DNA of 64,000 nucleotides. Source: Utricularia gibba (Eukaryota; Streptophyta; Magnoliopsida; Lamiales; Lentibulariaceae). Below, in pieces: positions 23,820 to 35,046 of this stretch. Numbering within the stretch: position 1 is the first letter of the stretch; every line of letters starts with the position of its first letter. Position numbers and translations under genes: made by a program. The stretch covers positions 2,356,001-2,420,000 of the forward strand of contig NEEC01000004.1 in assembly GCA_002189035.1 (NCBI GenBank), given 5' to 3'. The notes below the pieces were generated by a model. That model saw only the letters and a program-made list of their open reading frames with translations, had not been told where the DNA came from and did no database searches.

Positions 23820-25140
23820 TTTTTAAAAGAGATACGTTGCGTGTCGTTTCCTCAACAAATTTTAAATATGTAAAACGTAAAACACAAAAAAAACGTAGTA
23901 CGAATATCGATCTCAGGGAATTGAGTTCTACGAAAAGTATGTTGTAGAAAACTTTCACAAATTATCACGGATTTGTAAAAAGGGGTTTTAGAAGTACAAG
24001 AAATAAAGATACAACCAAAGTAATGGACTTTGACTAAGGGTTGCAGTTTCTAGGAAATGAACTTCGTTTCCTCCTTTTGTCTATCCTTGCTTCGGTTTTC
24101 ACTGATTCCTTACGAATAACTGGTTATAGGAGCAAAAAATAGCCTATTCTTTCTTACACTTTGATTGACAATGAGGCACGGGAATAGCTTCATGTGATTC
24201 CCTCTTGGATGATTAAGAAGACAAGAGGATTGCTGTCGATTACCTTCAAAATTGAATTATGCGCATGTGCCCAACTGTTGTCAATGATCAGTGGCAAGCA
24301 CGAGGTCACTACTCGTCCACTATCGCAGTACCTCGGCCACAAACAATTCGCTACTTCCCTCGAACCAGTAGGGTTAGAGTTGGTGCTCTTCACCTTAGTC
24401 TTCATCAAAATTTGCAAACAGTGGCCTGCTACTCATGGACTGTGACTAAGAGTCGTTATAGAAAGACTGCAACAAAATGCATGGAAGTATGCAAAGTCCG
24501 GAATGAATTCAGCGAAGAACCAAGTGGAATGCTCAAGACTTGGAAGGAAACTTCATCTACTCCCAGTAATTAAAAGAGTTTAGCCGTAAAAGGCCATGAA
24601 AACAGAAAACGAAAAATGAAAGTTAAAGTGTTCTTCCTCTTTTGGAGGAGAGGAAGAACTCAAAAGTTGTAAGTCTAGAAAGAAAATATCCAAAAGTTCA
24701 AAAATAAGTGTTCCGAGTTGATTTTATATCACTCTCCACGTGCATTAACTCTTTATGATCCTCTTCCCATCATTCCTTCTGTCTTGCGTGCACCACCAGC
24801 TTTCATTTGCATGCAAATTAGTGCCCAATCATTGCTCCAAACTCTGACATACCGTAAATCAGGGATCTTGACTAGTGTTAGTCTTCTGTCTACAATTGTT
24901 CCAACTCGCGTGCAAGGCACGAAAAGTCAGAGTCTAACCTCCTGCAATACTCCTACAACACTCCACGACTGCCCCTTTTGACATATCTCGGTCAATGTGT
25001 ACGAAAAAGACCAAAAAAACTATATAAAATAGAAAAAGAGGAATTTTTTGATAAAATCAAATACTTAACAATCAGACTCCTAATTTGGGTGACTTAATAC
25101 TAGATTAATACCTAATAATACATAATAAACAACTAGAAAA
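23820..25140 (+). repeat. Dispersed repeat R2, copy 2 (most complete)
   Basis: Aligns by eye over about 1.3 kb with copy 4 (40712-42000). Shared blocks include TCAACAAATTTTAAATAT, GTAGTACGAATATCGATCT, GGTTATAGGAGCAA, CACGGGAATAGCTTCATGTG, GACAAGAGAATT-like, CAGTGGCA(A/G)GCACGAGGTCA, ACCAGTAGGGTTGGAGTT-like and TGTACGAAAAAGAC. It has no coding capacity beyond chance frames and is possibly an LTR or non-autonomous element. It sits inside the hAT relic. Confidence 0.8.
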
Positions 25141-25689
25141 TTATGCTTAACAAGATAATATCATAATACAAGTTGATCATTTGAAAAAATCAAAAAGATT
25201 AAAACTTCTTAAAATAATAATATTAAAATATCATAGTCCAATCTACTAATATAACATCAACAGCAAATCAACAAAATAATCCTTAAAATAAAATTTAAAG
25301 TACAAAGAAATAAGGTTTTCCTATTTGATAATTTAGTTAACTTCATTTCATTGCATGACAAAAAGACAATCTTATCAAATTTCAACTAATTAAGAAGCTT
25401 TCACTGTCAAGTGCCGATGATGCCAAACCTAAAAATAAATGAACAAGTAAATAATTAAAAACATGAATAATTTAGTATTTTTAATAATCATACAGAAATA
25501 ATTTAATAAAAATATAATGATCTACCGTCATTATCATTATCTTCAATATCATAACCATCAAACATTGATTACTTTCTTTTTATTGTCAAATTTGTACCTT
25601 ACATAAAAAACATCTATATAATCATTTGAAAAATTGAAAACATAATAAAAAATGAATATATTTAACTTACCATGAATGTTACTCTGCAA

Positions 25690-27660
25690 TCAACATCTAT
25701 CATTGGGAAGTCTGCTACATGTAGGACAAATTATATTTCCACTTGTACTAAAAGCAGATTCCGATGCAACACTCTAAATTGGAATTGCCAAAATATCCTA
25801 AGTCATTTTTTGTAAGATGGAATAGGCACCACCATTCATTTGCCATCATGCAAGAGCATTAAAATTTTCAGTTCTTGTTAACACCAGCTCATGTAGATAA
25901 GAATCTAATTTCGTTAAAGCATACTTTGCAACAATCTTATTCTTCTCAACAACAAATTGATCAAACTTTGACAAAGTCCTACATGTCTTGTTTGAAGATG
26001 AGCCACTTAAAGTCACATATGAGCCACATTGATCTTTTGTATGTTTTATGAAAAGAGCATATTAGGAGTCATCTTATAGACATTTAAAATATCACGGCAA
26101 CTTCTCCAAATCTCTTCAATCCTCTCACGTGCTGCATCTTCACCATAAATCTCATAAAAATAAAATCCAAGCAATGACATTTTATATCGTGGATCCAATA
26201 CAGCTGCCACTCCAAGAATGATATGACAACTTTCCCAATATTGATCAAACTTTATTGTCATCTCTTTAGCCATAGATGAAATATCATAATCCTTACTTTT
26301 CAATCAATCATCAATGTTCATCTTTAAATCACAGATAACTAGAAAAAAATATTACAAGTCGGATTCTTAGTACTAGAGAAAAGCAAAATAGCTTTATAAA
26401 AAATTTTCAATTTATCACATATTGTGTCCACTAACTGCCAATACTCTTCAGAAATGTAACATTTGCATTGTTTATCCATACGATGTAGAATGACACTTTG
26501 TAGAGAATGATAGTTTCAAGCATTAAAAATGTAGAATTCCAACAAGTTTGACAATCAACTGATAACATCTTCGTAGAAACAATATCACATTGATGAACAG
26601 CCTATTCAAATTTCTCTACTCTTTTAGGGGAGAAGGTCCAAAACACTACACTATCATGAATACTTTCAACTGTACCCACAATCTTACTCAGCTCCACTTG
26701 CACAATTAAATTCAAAATACGAGCATTGCAACAAAAATGTAATACCTATCCATGTAATAACAAATCCTTGGAAAACTTTGCAAAAGCTTTGGAAAAATAG
26801 CATCAACTGTAGCACAATTATCCACATTGATTGTAGATAATTTTCGATCTATATTTCTAGACAAAATGTTTCCATCAAAATAGCTAATAACATTTCAGCC
26901 ATATGTGAAGTTGGGACATAGGCAAATCTAAATAAAAAAAATAAATAGATCAAAAAATATAATAAAGTAATAAATAATAAAATTAAAAATACCTCAAAAT
27001 ATATCAATATAATGTACTATAATTGATATGTAACTTTTCTTTTGATTTGTAGATGTCCACATATCTATTGTAATGACAATTCGACTCTTCAGCTTTCCCA
27101 ACGATGCATAATTTCTATTTTTTCTGTTTGTATATAATTTCATAATATCTTTCCTCAAAGTATGTCTTGAAATAATGGTGAATGCAGAATTTAAACCATG
27201 AGAATATTTTCAAAATCAATAATAATCCACCATACTTAATGGATAATTATGTAAAATGACCATTTTTGTGAAATCCTCTCTTGATTTTTCTAAATTAAAC
27301 ATGTGGCTTTCAACATTGATACTCTTCCCCAATTTGATCAAACATTGGTTGATATCCACATTCCCAAATTTTTTTGGACAATGCAAATCAACATGCTTTA
27401 TCAAATTTAATGTCTCTTTATTTGACTCTAAATGTTTTTTTACAATTATTACACTCTGTCATCCATGATTCAGTTTTCTTATCTTAATATCTCTTAAAAA
27501 GATTTCAAACATGAGAAGCTAATTTTCTTTTCCTACTAACCCCACTTAGTTCTTCGACATTTTCCAATCTAATAACATCACTTTCAGTATTTCCATCAAT
27601 CACAACATGTGTGGCTTTACATAATCATTTTCCACCGAAAGTATAGACTCTTTAGATATA
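25690..27660 (-). pseudogene. hAT (RICESLEEPER-type) transposase, broken
   Basis: Read on the minus strand, a BED zinc finger is visible around 27480-27370 (ECNNCKKTF, then LIKHVDLHCPKK), followed by NVESHMFNLEKSREDFTKMV (27216-27404). The catalytic middle is decayed around 26500-27150. At 26046-26303 the hallmark segment MTIKFDQYWESC and AAVLDPRYKMSLLGF-type sequence is open for 85 codons. Numerous stops and shifts show it is inactive. Confidence 0.8.
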
Positions 27661-28489
27661 CCACAACTAGCTTGAAAATTAGTGTTGAATCCATCTGTAA
27701 TTAAAGCAATATTTAGATCAAACATTAACACAAATAAATACAACCAATACATTTTTTTTCAATATAGCAGCAGAAAATCAAAGAAAAAATAATAGAAAAC
27801 TTGTTTTACTTAGCTACCAATAGAAATCATTATAAATCTACGAATAGTTCAAAAACTAAAGAAATGAAATGACTTGAATATATACAATCACATAATAATA
27901 GAGAAGTTTAAATGAATAACCACACAATAAAATAAAATACCTGAAAATTCATATATATAAAATGACAAAATCTTTATTATATTAGAAAGTATGGTACAAG
28001 TGGGAATATATATATTTTACCTTTTCAATGATACCTCCAACTCTTTCTTTTCATGTAAAACCATTGATTGTTTACCTAAGTGTCTAGGTAGGATACTTCA
28101 GCAAAAAGAGTAGGAACTCGGTTCTTACCTGATCGAGGAAAGTAGTTTTAGATATTTGAAACTAAAAAAAGAGATTGAGATTTAAAAATCAGGGCTGAGG
28201 AAATTTATATTCCGTTTTTACCTTAATCCGATTAGAAATAGATCGGGTAATCGGTTTCGATTCCTAATCAATTTCAATTCGGATCCACATAAAAAAGTTT
28301 TAAATTGGGTTCGGTTTTGGTTATTATTAGTACCGGACCAAACTAGAACCATGAACATCCCTACCTATGGCTAAGAAAATTGATTACGTAAATCAAATTT
28401 AAGGAAAGAAGACTCATACCTCTAAATGAGGATGACAAACATCCATTCAAATTACAAAGAATTTGTGAAAATTTAGCAAAGAAAATCAT

Positions 28490-28689
28490 ATTATGGTAAA
28501 GTCTCATGCCATTAGAGATGCTATTAAGAGACACAAAATTGAAGTTCAATATATATCTTCCAAAGATCAACTAGCTGATATTTTAATCAAAGCTTTTGGA
28601 AAACAGAAGTTCAAGATCAACATACGCAAAATTGGAGTATATAAGGTGACATATTTGAAGAATTTTATCATTAGAAAGGATAGAGGGAG
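28490..28689 (+). pseudogene. Copia RNase H C-terminus and polypurine tract
   Basis: Contains SHAIRDAIKRHKIEVQYI and KDQLADILIKAFGKQKF, the end of Copia RNase H, followed by the purine tract directly before the 3' LTR. It is the continuation of the element interrupted near 23.5 kb. Confidence 0.8.
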
Positions 28690-28953
28690 TGTTAGTGGTC
28701 TTCTTGAGGAAGAATGAAGAACAATCATGTAAGAAATTCACTGAAAAATACACAAATGAAAAGAGATCATGAATTAAAAACTATTGAAATATTGCTTTTT
28801 GGTGATATGAGTATATATGTGAATTGGTTATGAAACCCTACTAAATAGATGTTGTTAAGGAGAGTGTTTTAATGAATGAATAGTGACTTTTGTTTTGAAA
28901 GTGAATTCATGAAGTTTTTTTATTACTATCAAACCATGAATCAAAATTCAACA
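28690..28953 (+). repeat. 3' LTR of Copia element 1
   Basis: 264 bp, TGTTAG to CAACA, followed by the CTACT target duplication. Confidence 0.88.
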
Positions 28954-28958
28954 CTACT

Positions 28959-30615
28959 TACAGTAGAGAAATAGTTCAACTAAGAACACAAAATTAGGTA
29001 GATAACTTTGCAAGATGGTTCCAAAGTGTTGGAGGGGAGGTTGCAATGAACTCAATTTATAGAAAGCTTCAAGAGAGTGTCTTAGGTTTCTATAAATTTT
29101 ATGTATTAGATGCTTCTACAAAAGAAAAGATGCAAATTGTACGAGAATGTAGATATATAACTAAAGGAAATTTTTTTATATAAGTTATGTGTACCTGGGA
29201 TGGATTGAATGTATCCTATCTCAAGGGTACATATGAGATTTTTTCTTATCTTTCGTTGTGATTCTTTTCATCTTAGCATGGTCTTGCATATCACTTATAG
29301 TTGCATTTCACTAATTCTCTTATACCACCACCTAATGTTTTTACAAGAGATCACAAGAGGCTATTATTTTCCATTTATTGTAAGTCTAGTCTTTATTATA
29401 CCGCTTTCTTTTATAAGATGAAAGCATCTCTATTAATAAGCATCATTAATGTTTGCATACTTGGATATTTTGTGTATTTTCTAATAGTCATTGATGAGTC
29501 ATAACTTTTTAAGTTTTTGTATCAAATTTTTCAATAGTGACCCTAACAACGTACTCATTCGCAACCCTAACGTTTGTACTATGGATTGTTGTTTGCCATA
29601 CTACAAATTGTTACTCAATCACTTATTATCCACAACCCTAGTACTTGAGCATGTATCCTCAAAATCATCTATATGCTTGCTTTGTGAATTCGAGCACTTA
29701 CCTTTGCCATTCTCTCTTTTACGATCTTGATTGTGTATCTCTTTGAGAGATTGTTGAGGATCTAGTACTTTTACCTACTATTTAGCACTCCTTTTTTTAT
29801 CAACAATACTCCTTGAGCTTTCCACATGCATAAGACTTCTTACTCTATGGGCATCAAACCTGATTTCTATCTTCTTGCATATGCATTTATCTCCTAGATT
29901 CTTGCTATTTTAGCAATCCTTACTAAGTCTTTCAATATACAAGAGATTGCTTCCAAACATTCAACTCTTGAGTAGTTTTTAAGGTCTCATTCATTTCCAA
30001 CCTGGATCTTTATTTTATTTATTTCCTGAATACGAAGTGTTTGAGTTGGCCAACTATAGAAATGTCTTTCCCAACTATTCCTATTCAAATCTTTTAGTCA
30101 AAATGACTTCTTGAGTATTTCCAACCCCACATAAGTGCTTCTTTTTCTTCATGAGAAAATATCATGAAGTGCTCTTGTTCTATCATGCTAACGACCCTTT
30201 CCAAGTTCTTCGTATGTTAATTAGAATTCATTTTTAAGCTTTTATTCTTAGCTTTTTATGTGAGTCTTCTTATAGAAGGAAATAGAAATATCTTCTTAAA
30301 TATTTCTTATTTTGACCTCTTCCAAAAGAAATGCTTTCTCACCAAAATTTTTGTGTTTAAGTCTTGTTCCCTCAAAGATATTTTCTTGTATATTTCATAC
30401 TACACAAAGATATTTTTTTAGACAATTTGCGTATATGCCTTCTTTCTACTTGTTCGCAACTCATTTGCGTCTTCTTTGTGCGAGAGACCTTATTATGGCA
30501 CTCTCGGACCTAGGTGTTGTCTTTCAGGGCACCCCTTATATGTCACTCTTCCTTTGAGTGCTTGGTATCTTGAGTTTTCTACTCGGGTGTTGCCCTATTT
30601 GTAGAGTTTCTCTTA
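28959..30615. other. T-rich intergenic DNA, no gene seen
   Basis: Short frames (29209-29421, 29491-29730, 30312-30557) show no domain. The base composition is skewed to T on the + strand, unlike the surrounding elements. Probably degraded repeat sequence of unknown type. Confidence 0.45.
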
Positions 30616-31379
30616 GGTTGTGTTTGATAGCTAATATAAGCAGGGATATATTAAGTACTAGAATATAAAATTTCTGTTTAGTAATCAATATAAGTTTTCC
30701 CAATATATATTTTCACTTACTATAAACATATATTTCTCCTATGTGCTGCCCCTCGTTAAATTTATCGTGATATCATGGATAATTTATCCCACTTCACGAA
30801 ATATATGAAATTATCACATTGGCCTAAATTGTTTAATAATGTACACTTCAATTTAAGAACAAAATTGAATCGAAACCCTAACCCTTCCCCTTGAATTGGA
30901 GATTGCTGAATTCGTCATACTAAAACTCCAATTTCAGTTCTTGGGTTCGAACTTATTGACCTACTGATGATTCTTGCTTGTCCAAGTGGAAAAAGACATG
31001 TTTGATGATAGGAATAGTTCTTCGCATTAGTACATACATCTCTCGATTCTCGACCTTCAATTGGGTATGAGGTCAATTTTTAATTTGTTACATTCAAAAT
31101 CTGTATTCGGTTGCTTTTTTCTCTTTTTGTGTAATTGTGTCCATCACATCATTTTTAGATTTTAAGGCTTATGATTTTTGATGTTTGAGGTTTTGTGAAT
31201 CTGATTCAAAGTCATAGATTGTATTTTCATTTTATATCATGCTGTCTATATTTTCACTAGAATTTTTTGTAACTTCAAAATAGATTCAATCGAGGAGCAG
31301 AGCGATTTGTTGGAGTTAGCTTATATATTGAATATGAATTTGACTATTAATCACATTATTGTGATATTCATTCTATTGA

Positions 31380-31736
31380 ATGCAGTCTCAAGTTATAACT
31401 AGCAAAAGTTATTATTCTTATACAATGGAGATATCCAAAAAAGAAGAACATCTTCATAATCATGTGGCTAATGTTCACAGCACATTGCTAGAAGAACTCC
31501 GGATGAATCACAATTTATTTGATCGTTTGTGTGTCCTTCATGACTATGTAGGGCTACCTATTTCAAGGTATGTTACTATTACTAAGAAGGTGTGCATTCT
31601 TCTTGGTATTAGAGCTCATCATAAGAAAAAAAGGGTGCAAAAATATTCGTTCAAAAGATCCACATGGATATTTAGATATCACTTCAAGACAATCCTTACT
31701 CTAAGAACTCCAAACGTAACGAACTCATATAATTAA
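31380..31736 (+). pseudogene. Harbinger transposase N-terminal region (truncated)
   Basis: 118 codons from an ATG. The segment LRMNHNLFDRLCVLHDYVGL, then ISRYVTITKKVCILLGIRAHH and KYSFKRSTW...RYHF, matches the N-terminal helix-turn-helix part of plant Harbinger transposases (usual form: R.YVT..EQVA.FLH...H....V...F.RS..T..RYF). The DDE nuclease half is absent. The upstream DNA (30900-31370) resembles a leader or intron, and TGCAG at 31381 may instead mark an acceptor. Confidence 0.75.
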
Positions 31737-32110
31737 TTAATCACAATATAACTCATTGGCATACTTACCAATTCATCCCATAGCTTATCAAGGGCATCTA
31801 TCATTTGCATGGTGCTATTCCAATTGGCTCCAGATTGTGAGAGTATATCCATAATCATATAGTATTCCTTCTTCGAAATCTTAATCTTCAACGAGATATG
31901 AGAGATTGATGTCAACGTAGAATCAGGTTTACGTTTCTTCAATGCCTTCTCTAGTGCAACTTAGAACCCATTTCGAAAGCCATTTTTGCTCTTCCAAGCA
32001 CTATCAATTATTTTTTTGAACACCACAACCAGAAGGTGTTTCTCTTCAGCATTCCAGTTCTGTTTCGATTTGGACCGAACATTGTTATTATCGGCAATAG
32101 AACTTGCCAT
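31733..32110 (-). pseudogene. Harbinger Myb/SANT-like accessory protein with one stop
   Basis: From the ATG at 32110 the frame has NWNAEEKHLLVVVF (the first helix of a Myb/SANT-like domain), then GFRNGF, then after a TAA at codon 50 continues ALEKALKKRKPDSTL...SGANWN and LDKLWDELVS. In Harbinger elements this protein helps the transposase bind the ends and enter the nucleus. Apart from the single TAA (complement 31961-31963) the frame of about 125 codons is open, so inactivation looks recent compared with the other relics here. Confidence 0.75.
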
Positions 32111-32527
32111 GGATACTTACAAGAGAGAATCGATTTGACAGATCACAATTAGAAGCGGGCACAATCAAAGCAGCACAATATACTACGAAGAACACTAGAT
32201 TAAATTGAGACAAAATGTTAAAGGATAGATAAGTAATCTCAAATTCATTAACTCAACTTATCCTGAACTCTACTACCTACAAAACATCGAATAAATTTGT
32301 ATCAAGACATAAAAAATATGTTACCACAATAAATACATTAATATCTTGATATAAATTTATATCAAGATAAATATACCTATATAACTTTAGTTGGCGACCA
32401 AAGAAACGCTTAAGGACTGTTTTTATCAGACACCACATAATGGGGTTCTCTTCGTTGAGAGGTGTCAATCAGAAATCATAATTTTTGGGCATGTCTTCAC
32501 TCAAGCACTTGAATACATGCATGCCCC

Positions 32528-32728
32528 CAGGGGTGGATCTTCAACTTCAATATAGGGGGACAAAAAAAATATTTTGTAAACCCAGGGGGGGGGGGGGGGG
32601 GGGGAGGGGGGAGAGGGGGTTAAAATTTAATTATTATACCTTTAAAACTTATTAACTCTAAACTGATTCATTTTTTTTATATAGGGGGGGCCACAGCCCA
32701 TGCTTATTATGGTTAAGATCCGCCCCTG
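32528..32728. mobile_element. hAT-type MITE, 201 bp, with 8-bp target duplication
   Basis: Terminal inverted repeats CAGGGGTGGATCTTCAAC (32528) and GTTAAGATCCGCCCCTG (to 32728) match at nearly all of 17 positions. Flanks are CATGCCCC and CCTGCCCC, a 7/8 match, as expected for hAT elements. The interior has no ORF and holds a long G tract. Confidence 0.9.
32585..32619 (+). repeat. G20 homopolymer plus G6 and G5 runs
   Basis: Twenty G in a row (32585-32604), then A, six G, AGA and five G. The + strand could form a G-quadruplex. The true length is uncertain because long G runs are poorly read. Confidence 0.85.
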
Positions 32729-32736
32729 CCTGCCCC

Positions 32737-33110
32737 GAAATGCGTTGAGGCGCAGCAGTTGACTGAACATCCAGGGTAAAGAACAGTTTAGGCGCGGATC
32801 GTAATGTGGCGTCATGCAAAAAAAACTGTTAGGATTTCATCTTATTCTACCTGAGAATACCCTTGGCCAAATCATTTTATCCGTTGACTTCTATTAAACA
32901 TACCGAGGATTGAAGAATTATTGCTGACTTAAATTATTCTTTTATCATAATAAATTCTGAGTTAACAAAACGACTCGGAACAACAACACATGCTTTTTTA
33001 TTCATTGTTTATAAAGCTTTTGTTTCTGGCCACCGACAACTTTTGATTCTGTCTCCAGCTTCTTTGGGACGCTACAAATAAACAGACGCATAAAAAAAAA
33101 TGGCATTTCT
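32737..33110. other. Intergenic DNA downstream of the oxidase gene
   Basis: No gene seen. It separates the MITE from the polyadenylation signal of the oxidase gene. Confidence 0.5.
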
Positions 33111-33116
33111 TTTATT
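33111..33116 (-). terminator. Polyadenylation signal of the oxidase gene
   Basis: AATAAA on the minus strand, about 130 bp downstream of the stop codon at 33247. Confidence 0.5.
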
Positions 33117-33246
33117 AGCAAGGTATGAAGCGTAAAATCACATTACATCTGACACATGCTACAGGTGGGTTGGTATTCCGACGGCATCCTAAAGGAATTT
33201 CGGTGATTAAAAGAAGGCATTATTCATATATTTCTGAGGTGGGACT

Positions 33247-34908
33247 TCACCGGAGTTGTATCCACATCCCTTCGCTGGGAATGCGCTCATGGACCAGGTA
33301 CAGGATGTAGAACCCGGAGGGCGCGTAACTCCGCGACCCCGGAGTTTTGATCCGCATCTGAAACGTGAATTTCCCGACTTGCGCCACATCTAACGGATTC
33401 ACAACCACTAGCCTTTGGTTCATGGAGAACGAGTGGGTGTTGAACGGCGGCGCGTAGAAGGCAACCGTCAGTCCTTTCGTGTTCAGTTTCTGAGGTGCGA
33501 TCGTGAATTGGATGTTGAGAAGCTGATTGTGGCCGGCTGTGAGATGGTAGGGCGGTGGAGGGGCAACGATGATGGGGCGGAGATCGGCGAATTCAGGGGA
33601 TAAATACGGCGGGGAGAAGGATTGGAGGGACAAGTCGGTCGGGAAATTGACTCCCGTGAATCGGTAAAGTAGGTGGGGGTTGCTTCCGCTGACCAGCACC
33701 CTGCCGTCGCGGAGGAGAACGGCGGTGGAGTGGTACATGCGCGGCGTGGAGCTTCCGGTCTGCACTTCGAATCTTGAACCGGCCGGGTTCGTGGGTTTGT
33801 AGATAACAGGATTGAGAACCGGGTCCCTGCCTAGTTCCCAACCGGCGGTACCTTTGCTCCCGCCGTTGATGATCAAAACGTCGCCGTTTGGGAGCAAAAC
33901 CATATCCCCCATTGTTCTGCGTAACGGCATTTTCTCCATACTCCACTGCGGGTTCTTGACGTTAACTCCTATTCGGCCGCAAGTATCAAGCGCATCCACA
34001 AATTGCCCCTTCTTGGCCATGAGGAAAGATCCCTTGGGTGCGCCGCCGCAAACCAGAACCTCGATTCCAGCGGCGTCCCCGTCCAATATCGGAAGAACGA
34101 CTGCCGAGCCTGTACTCGGGTAAGTCCTGGGATCGCCGCCGGGGATTTCTGGGTAATTTCTCACTACTCTGGATGTCTTGTAATCGAACAGAATAGCACG
34201 ATTATTGGCGAAGATGAAGAGATTCCCATCATGATTGAGAAACACGAACGGGTAAAGATTGTTCTCGATTTTCGGATCGTTCGTCTCCTTCAGAAATGGG
34301 AAGTAGAAAGAACCTTCACGGGGAGATGTTTTCGGAAAGAATTCGTAATTGAACTGCGCCCGCCCTCCGATTATGATCTCCCTACCGTCGGGTAAAATAT
34401 GATTCGTCGCGTACCACCGTTTCTGAGCTAAGCCGCCCTGGATTTCTTCCCATTCGCAAGAATTGTCATCGCAGGGGTTGTAGATTCTAACGGTATGATC
34501 ACCGTCATTGTAGCCGCCCGTTTGCATAAGCCTCCCGTCCGGCGAGACGGCTCCAGAGGAGCACCATACGTCGGTAAGAACCATCAATGGGCGGACGGCG
34601 TTCTTGGCGACGTCGTACTCAACGGAGTGAGCGGTGCAATCGACTTTCAACGCGGTATCCCTTGCATCATGGCGGCACTTACCACCGGGAAGTGATATGT
34701 TGGATTTGCCGAAGTCGGTGCGGTCGAAAATGACGACGCGGTCGTTGTGGAGGAGCTGCATGTGCATGGCTGAGATTCCAATGTTGGTGAGTAGGAGCTT
34801 CCATGTAGCAGTAGGGGCGGCGCGTGTGAGAACGCTCAAGACGTCGATGAGTAGAAGGAAAAGAATTAAGCCCCGGAGGGAGAAGGGTGCGGCGGTTGCC
34901 GGAGACAT
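33247..34908 (-). CDS. GLOX: Glyoxal/galactose-oxidase-like copper radical oxidase, intronless, 553 aa
   Basis: Secreted copper radical oxidase that oxidises small aldehydes (or, in the wider family, galactose) and makes hydrogen peroxide; plant members act in the wall, notably in anther/pollen development and defence. The start is the ATG at 34908; the frame runs further upstream without another ATG. A signal peptide spans about residues 1-31 (LRGLILFLLLIDVLSVL). An N-terminal beta-propeller domain with Kelch-like GG repeats is followed by a C-terminal DUF1929-type domain from about 445. The predicted copper and cofactor residues are all present: C116 (WCSSGA) cross-linking Y166 (RWYAT), axial Y392 with H393 (MYHS), and H492 (THSF). 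Length and order match plant GLOX proteins. Being intronless is common in this group. A TATA box and a CT/GA tract lie upstream. Confidence 0.95.
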   Translation of the reverse strand: MSPATAAPFSLRGLILFLLLIDVLSVLTRAAPTATWKLLLTNIGISAMHMQLLHNDRVVIFDRTDFGKSNISLPGGKCRHDARDTALKVDCTAHSVEYDVAKNAVRPLMVLTDVWCSSGAVSPDGRLMQTGGYNDGDHTVRIYNPCDDNSCEWEEIQGGLAQKRWYATNHILPDGREIIIGGRAQFNYEFFPKTSPREGSFYFPFLKETNDPKIENNLYPFVFLNHDGNLFIFANNRAILFDYKTSRVVRNYPEIPGGDPRTYPSTGSAVVLPILDGDAAGIEVLVCGGAPKGSFLMAKKGQFVDALDTCGRIGVNVKNPQWSMEKMPLRRTMGDMVLLPNGDVLIINGGSKGTAGWELGRDPVLNPVIYKPTNPAGSRFEVQTGSSTPRMYHSTAVLLRDGRVLVSGSNPHLLYRFTGVNFPTDLSLQSFSPPYLSPEFADLRPIIVAPPPPYHLTAGHNQLLNIQFTIAPQKLNTKGLTVAFYAPPFNTHSFSMNQRLVVVNPLDVAQVGKFTFQMRIKTPGSRSYAPSGFYILYLVHERIPSEGMWIQLR

Positions 34909-35040
34909 GATTTTGTAAGGCCGTGACGTGCCACCCACCCTGAGTCGGGCTTCTTAAGTAGCTGTTGCCAGAGAACGCCATATTAGATAGAGTCTCGCAC
35001 GCAAGATAGAGCTAATTAAATTCATCCCCCCTTTTTTTCT

Positions 35041-35046
35041 TTTATA
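35041..35046 (-). promoter_or_regulatory. TATA box of the oxidase gene
   Basis: TATAAA on the minus strand, about 135 bp upstream of the ATG. A (TC)n run on + at 35089-35101, which reads as GA repeats on the gene's strand, lies about 45 bp further upstream and could be a GAGA-type element. Confidence 0.45.

Larger units (their letters stand above)
23590..28366 (-). mobile_element. hAT-superfamily transposon relic nested in Copia element 1
   Basis: Fills the gap in the Copia RNase H region. The right edge has the hAT-like end TAGGGATGTTCATGG (minus strand, near 28366), and subterminal sequence rich in CCGAACC/GGATCCGAAT-type motifs occurs at both sides. Broken transposase lies on the minus strand. 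The left edge is not well defined, and the element itself contains an R2 copy at 23820-25140. Confidence 0.7.
22002..28953 (+). mobile_element. Ty1/Copia retrotransposon, internally deleted and carrying nested insertions
   Basis: The whole element is bounded by the 5-bp target duplication CTACT (21997-22001 and 28954-28958). LTRs are 22002-22252 and 28690-28953, starting TGTTAG and sharing AATGGGTTATGAAACCCTA-like, GAATGAATAGTGA and CATGAATCAAAAT sequence. The primer site TGGTATCAAAGC follows the 5' LTR at 22253. A purine tract, AAAGGATAGAGGGAG, precedes the 3' LTR. Gag remains lie at 22400-22900, then the sequence jumps directly to the late RT region (GLRDIHYYLGIEL at 23030), so protease, integrase and most of RT are deleted. 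RNase H resumes at about 28490 after a nested hAT element. It is not functional. Confidence 0.9.
30616..32437. mobile_element. PIF/Harbinger relic with two convergent ORFs
   Basis: Contains both Harbinger-type genes: the N-terminal part of the transposase (+) and a Myb/SANT-like protein (-), converging near 31735. Candidate terminal inverted repeats are GGTTGTGTTTGATAG at 30616 and, on the other strand, TGTGGTGTCTGATAA ending at 32437, flanked by TTA and TAA. The catalytic DDE part of the transposase is missing, so it is a deletion derivative. The ends are a proposal; the two ORFs are more certain. Confidence 0.7.

Noticed and set aside
24190-24573. Overlapping frames of 75-104 codons in R2 (also at 41053-41304)
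   Set aside because: Frames on both strands of a repeat, not conserved in the diverged copies, no domain.
28250-28270. TTCGATTCC-like sequence as a tRNA T-arm
   Set aside because: No matching acceptor stem, D-arm or anticodon arm; it lies in hAT subterminal repeats.
32585-32619. G tract as a telomere-like or sequencing-adaptor remnant
   Set aside because: It lies inside a MITE with clear ends and target duplication; no telomere repeat units are present.
33415-34918. Several long plus-strand frames opposite the oxidase gene
   Set aside because: They are reading-frame shadows of a GC-rich coding sequence and match no family.
34909-34938. Upstream extension of the oxidase frame
   Set aside because: It starts with GTG; the ATG at 34908 is followed directly by a good signal peptide.
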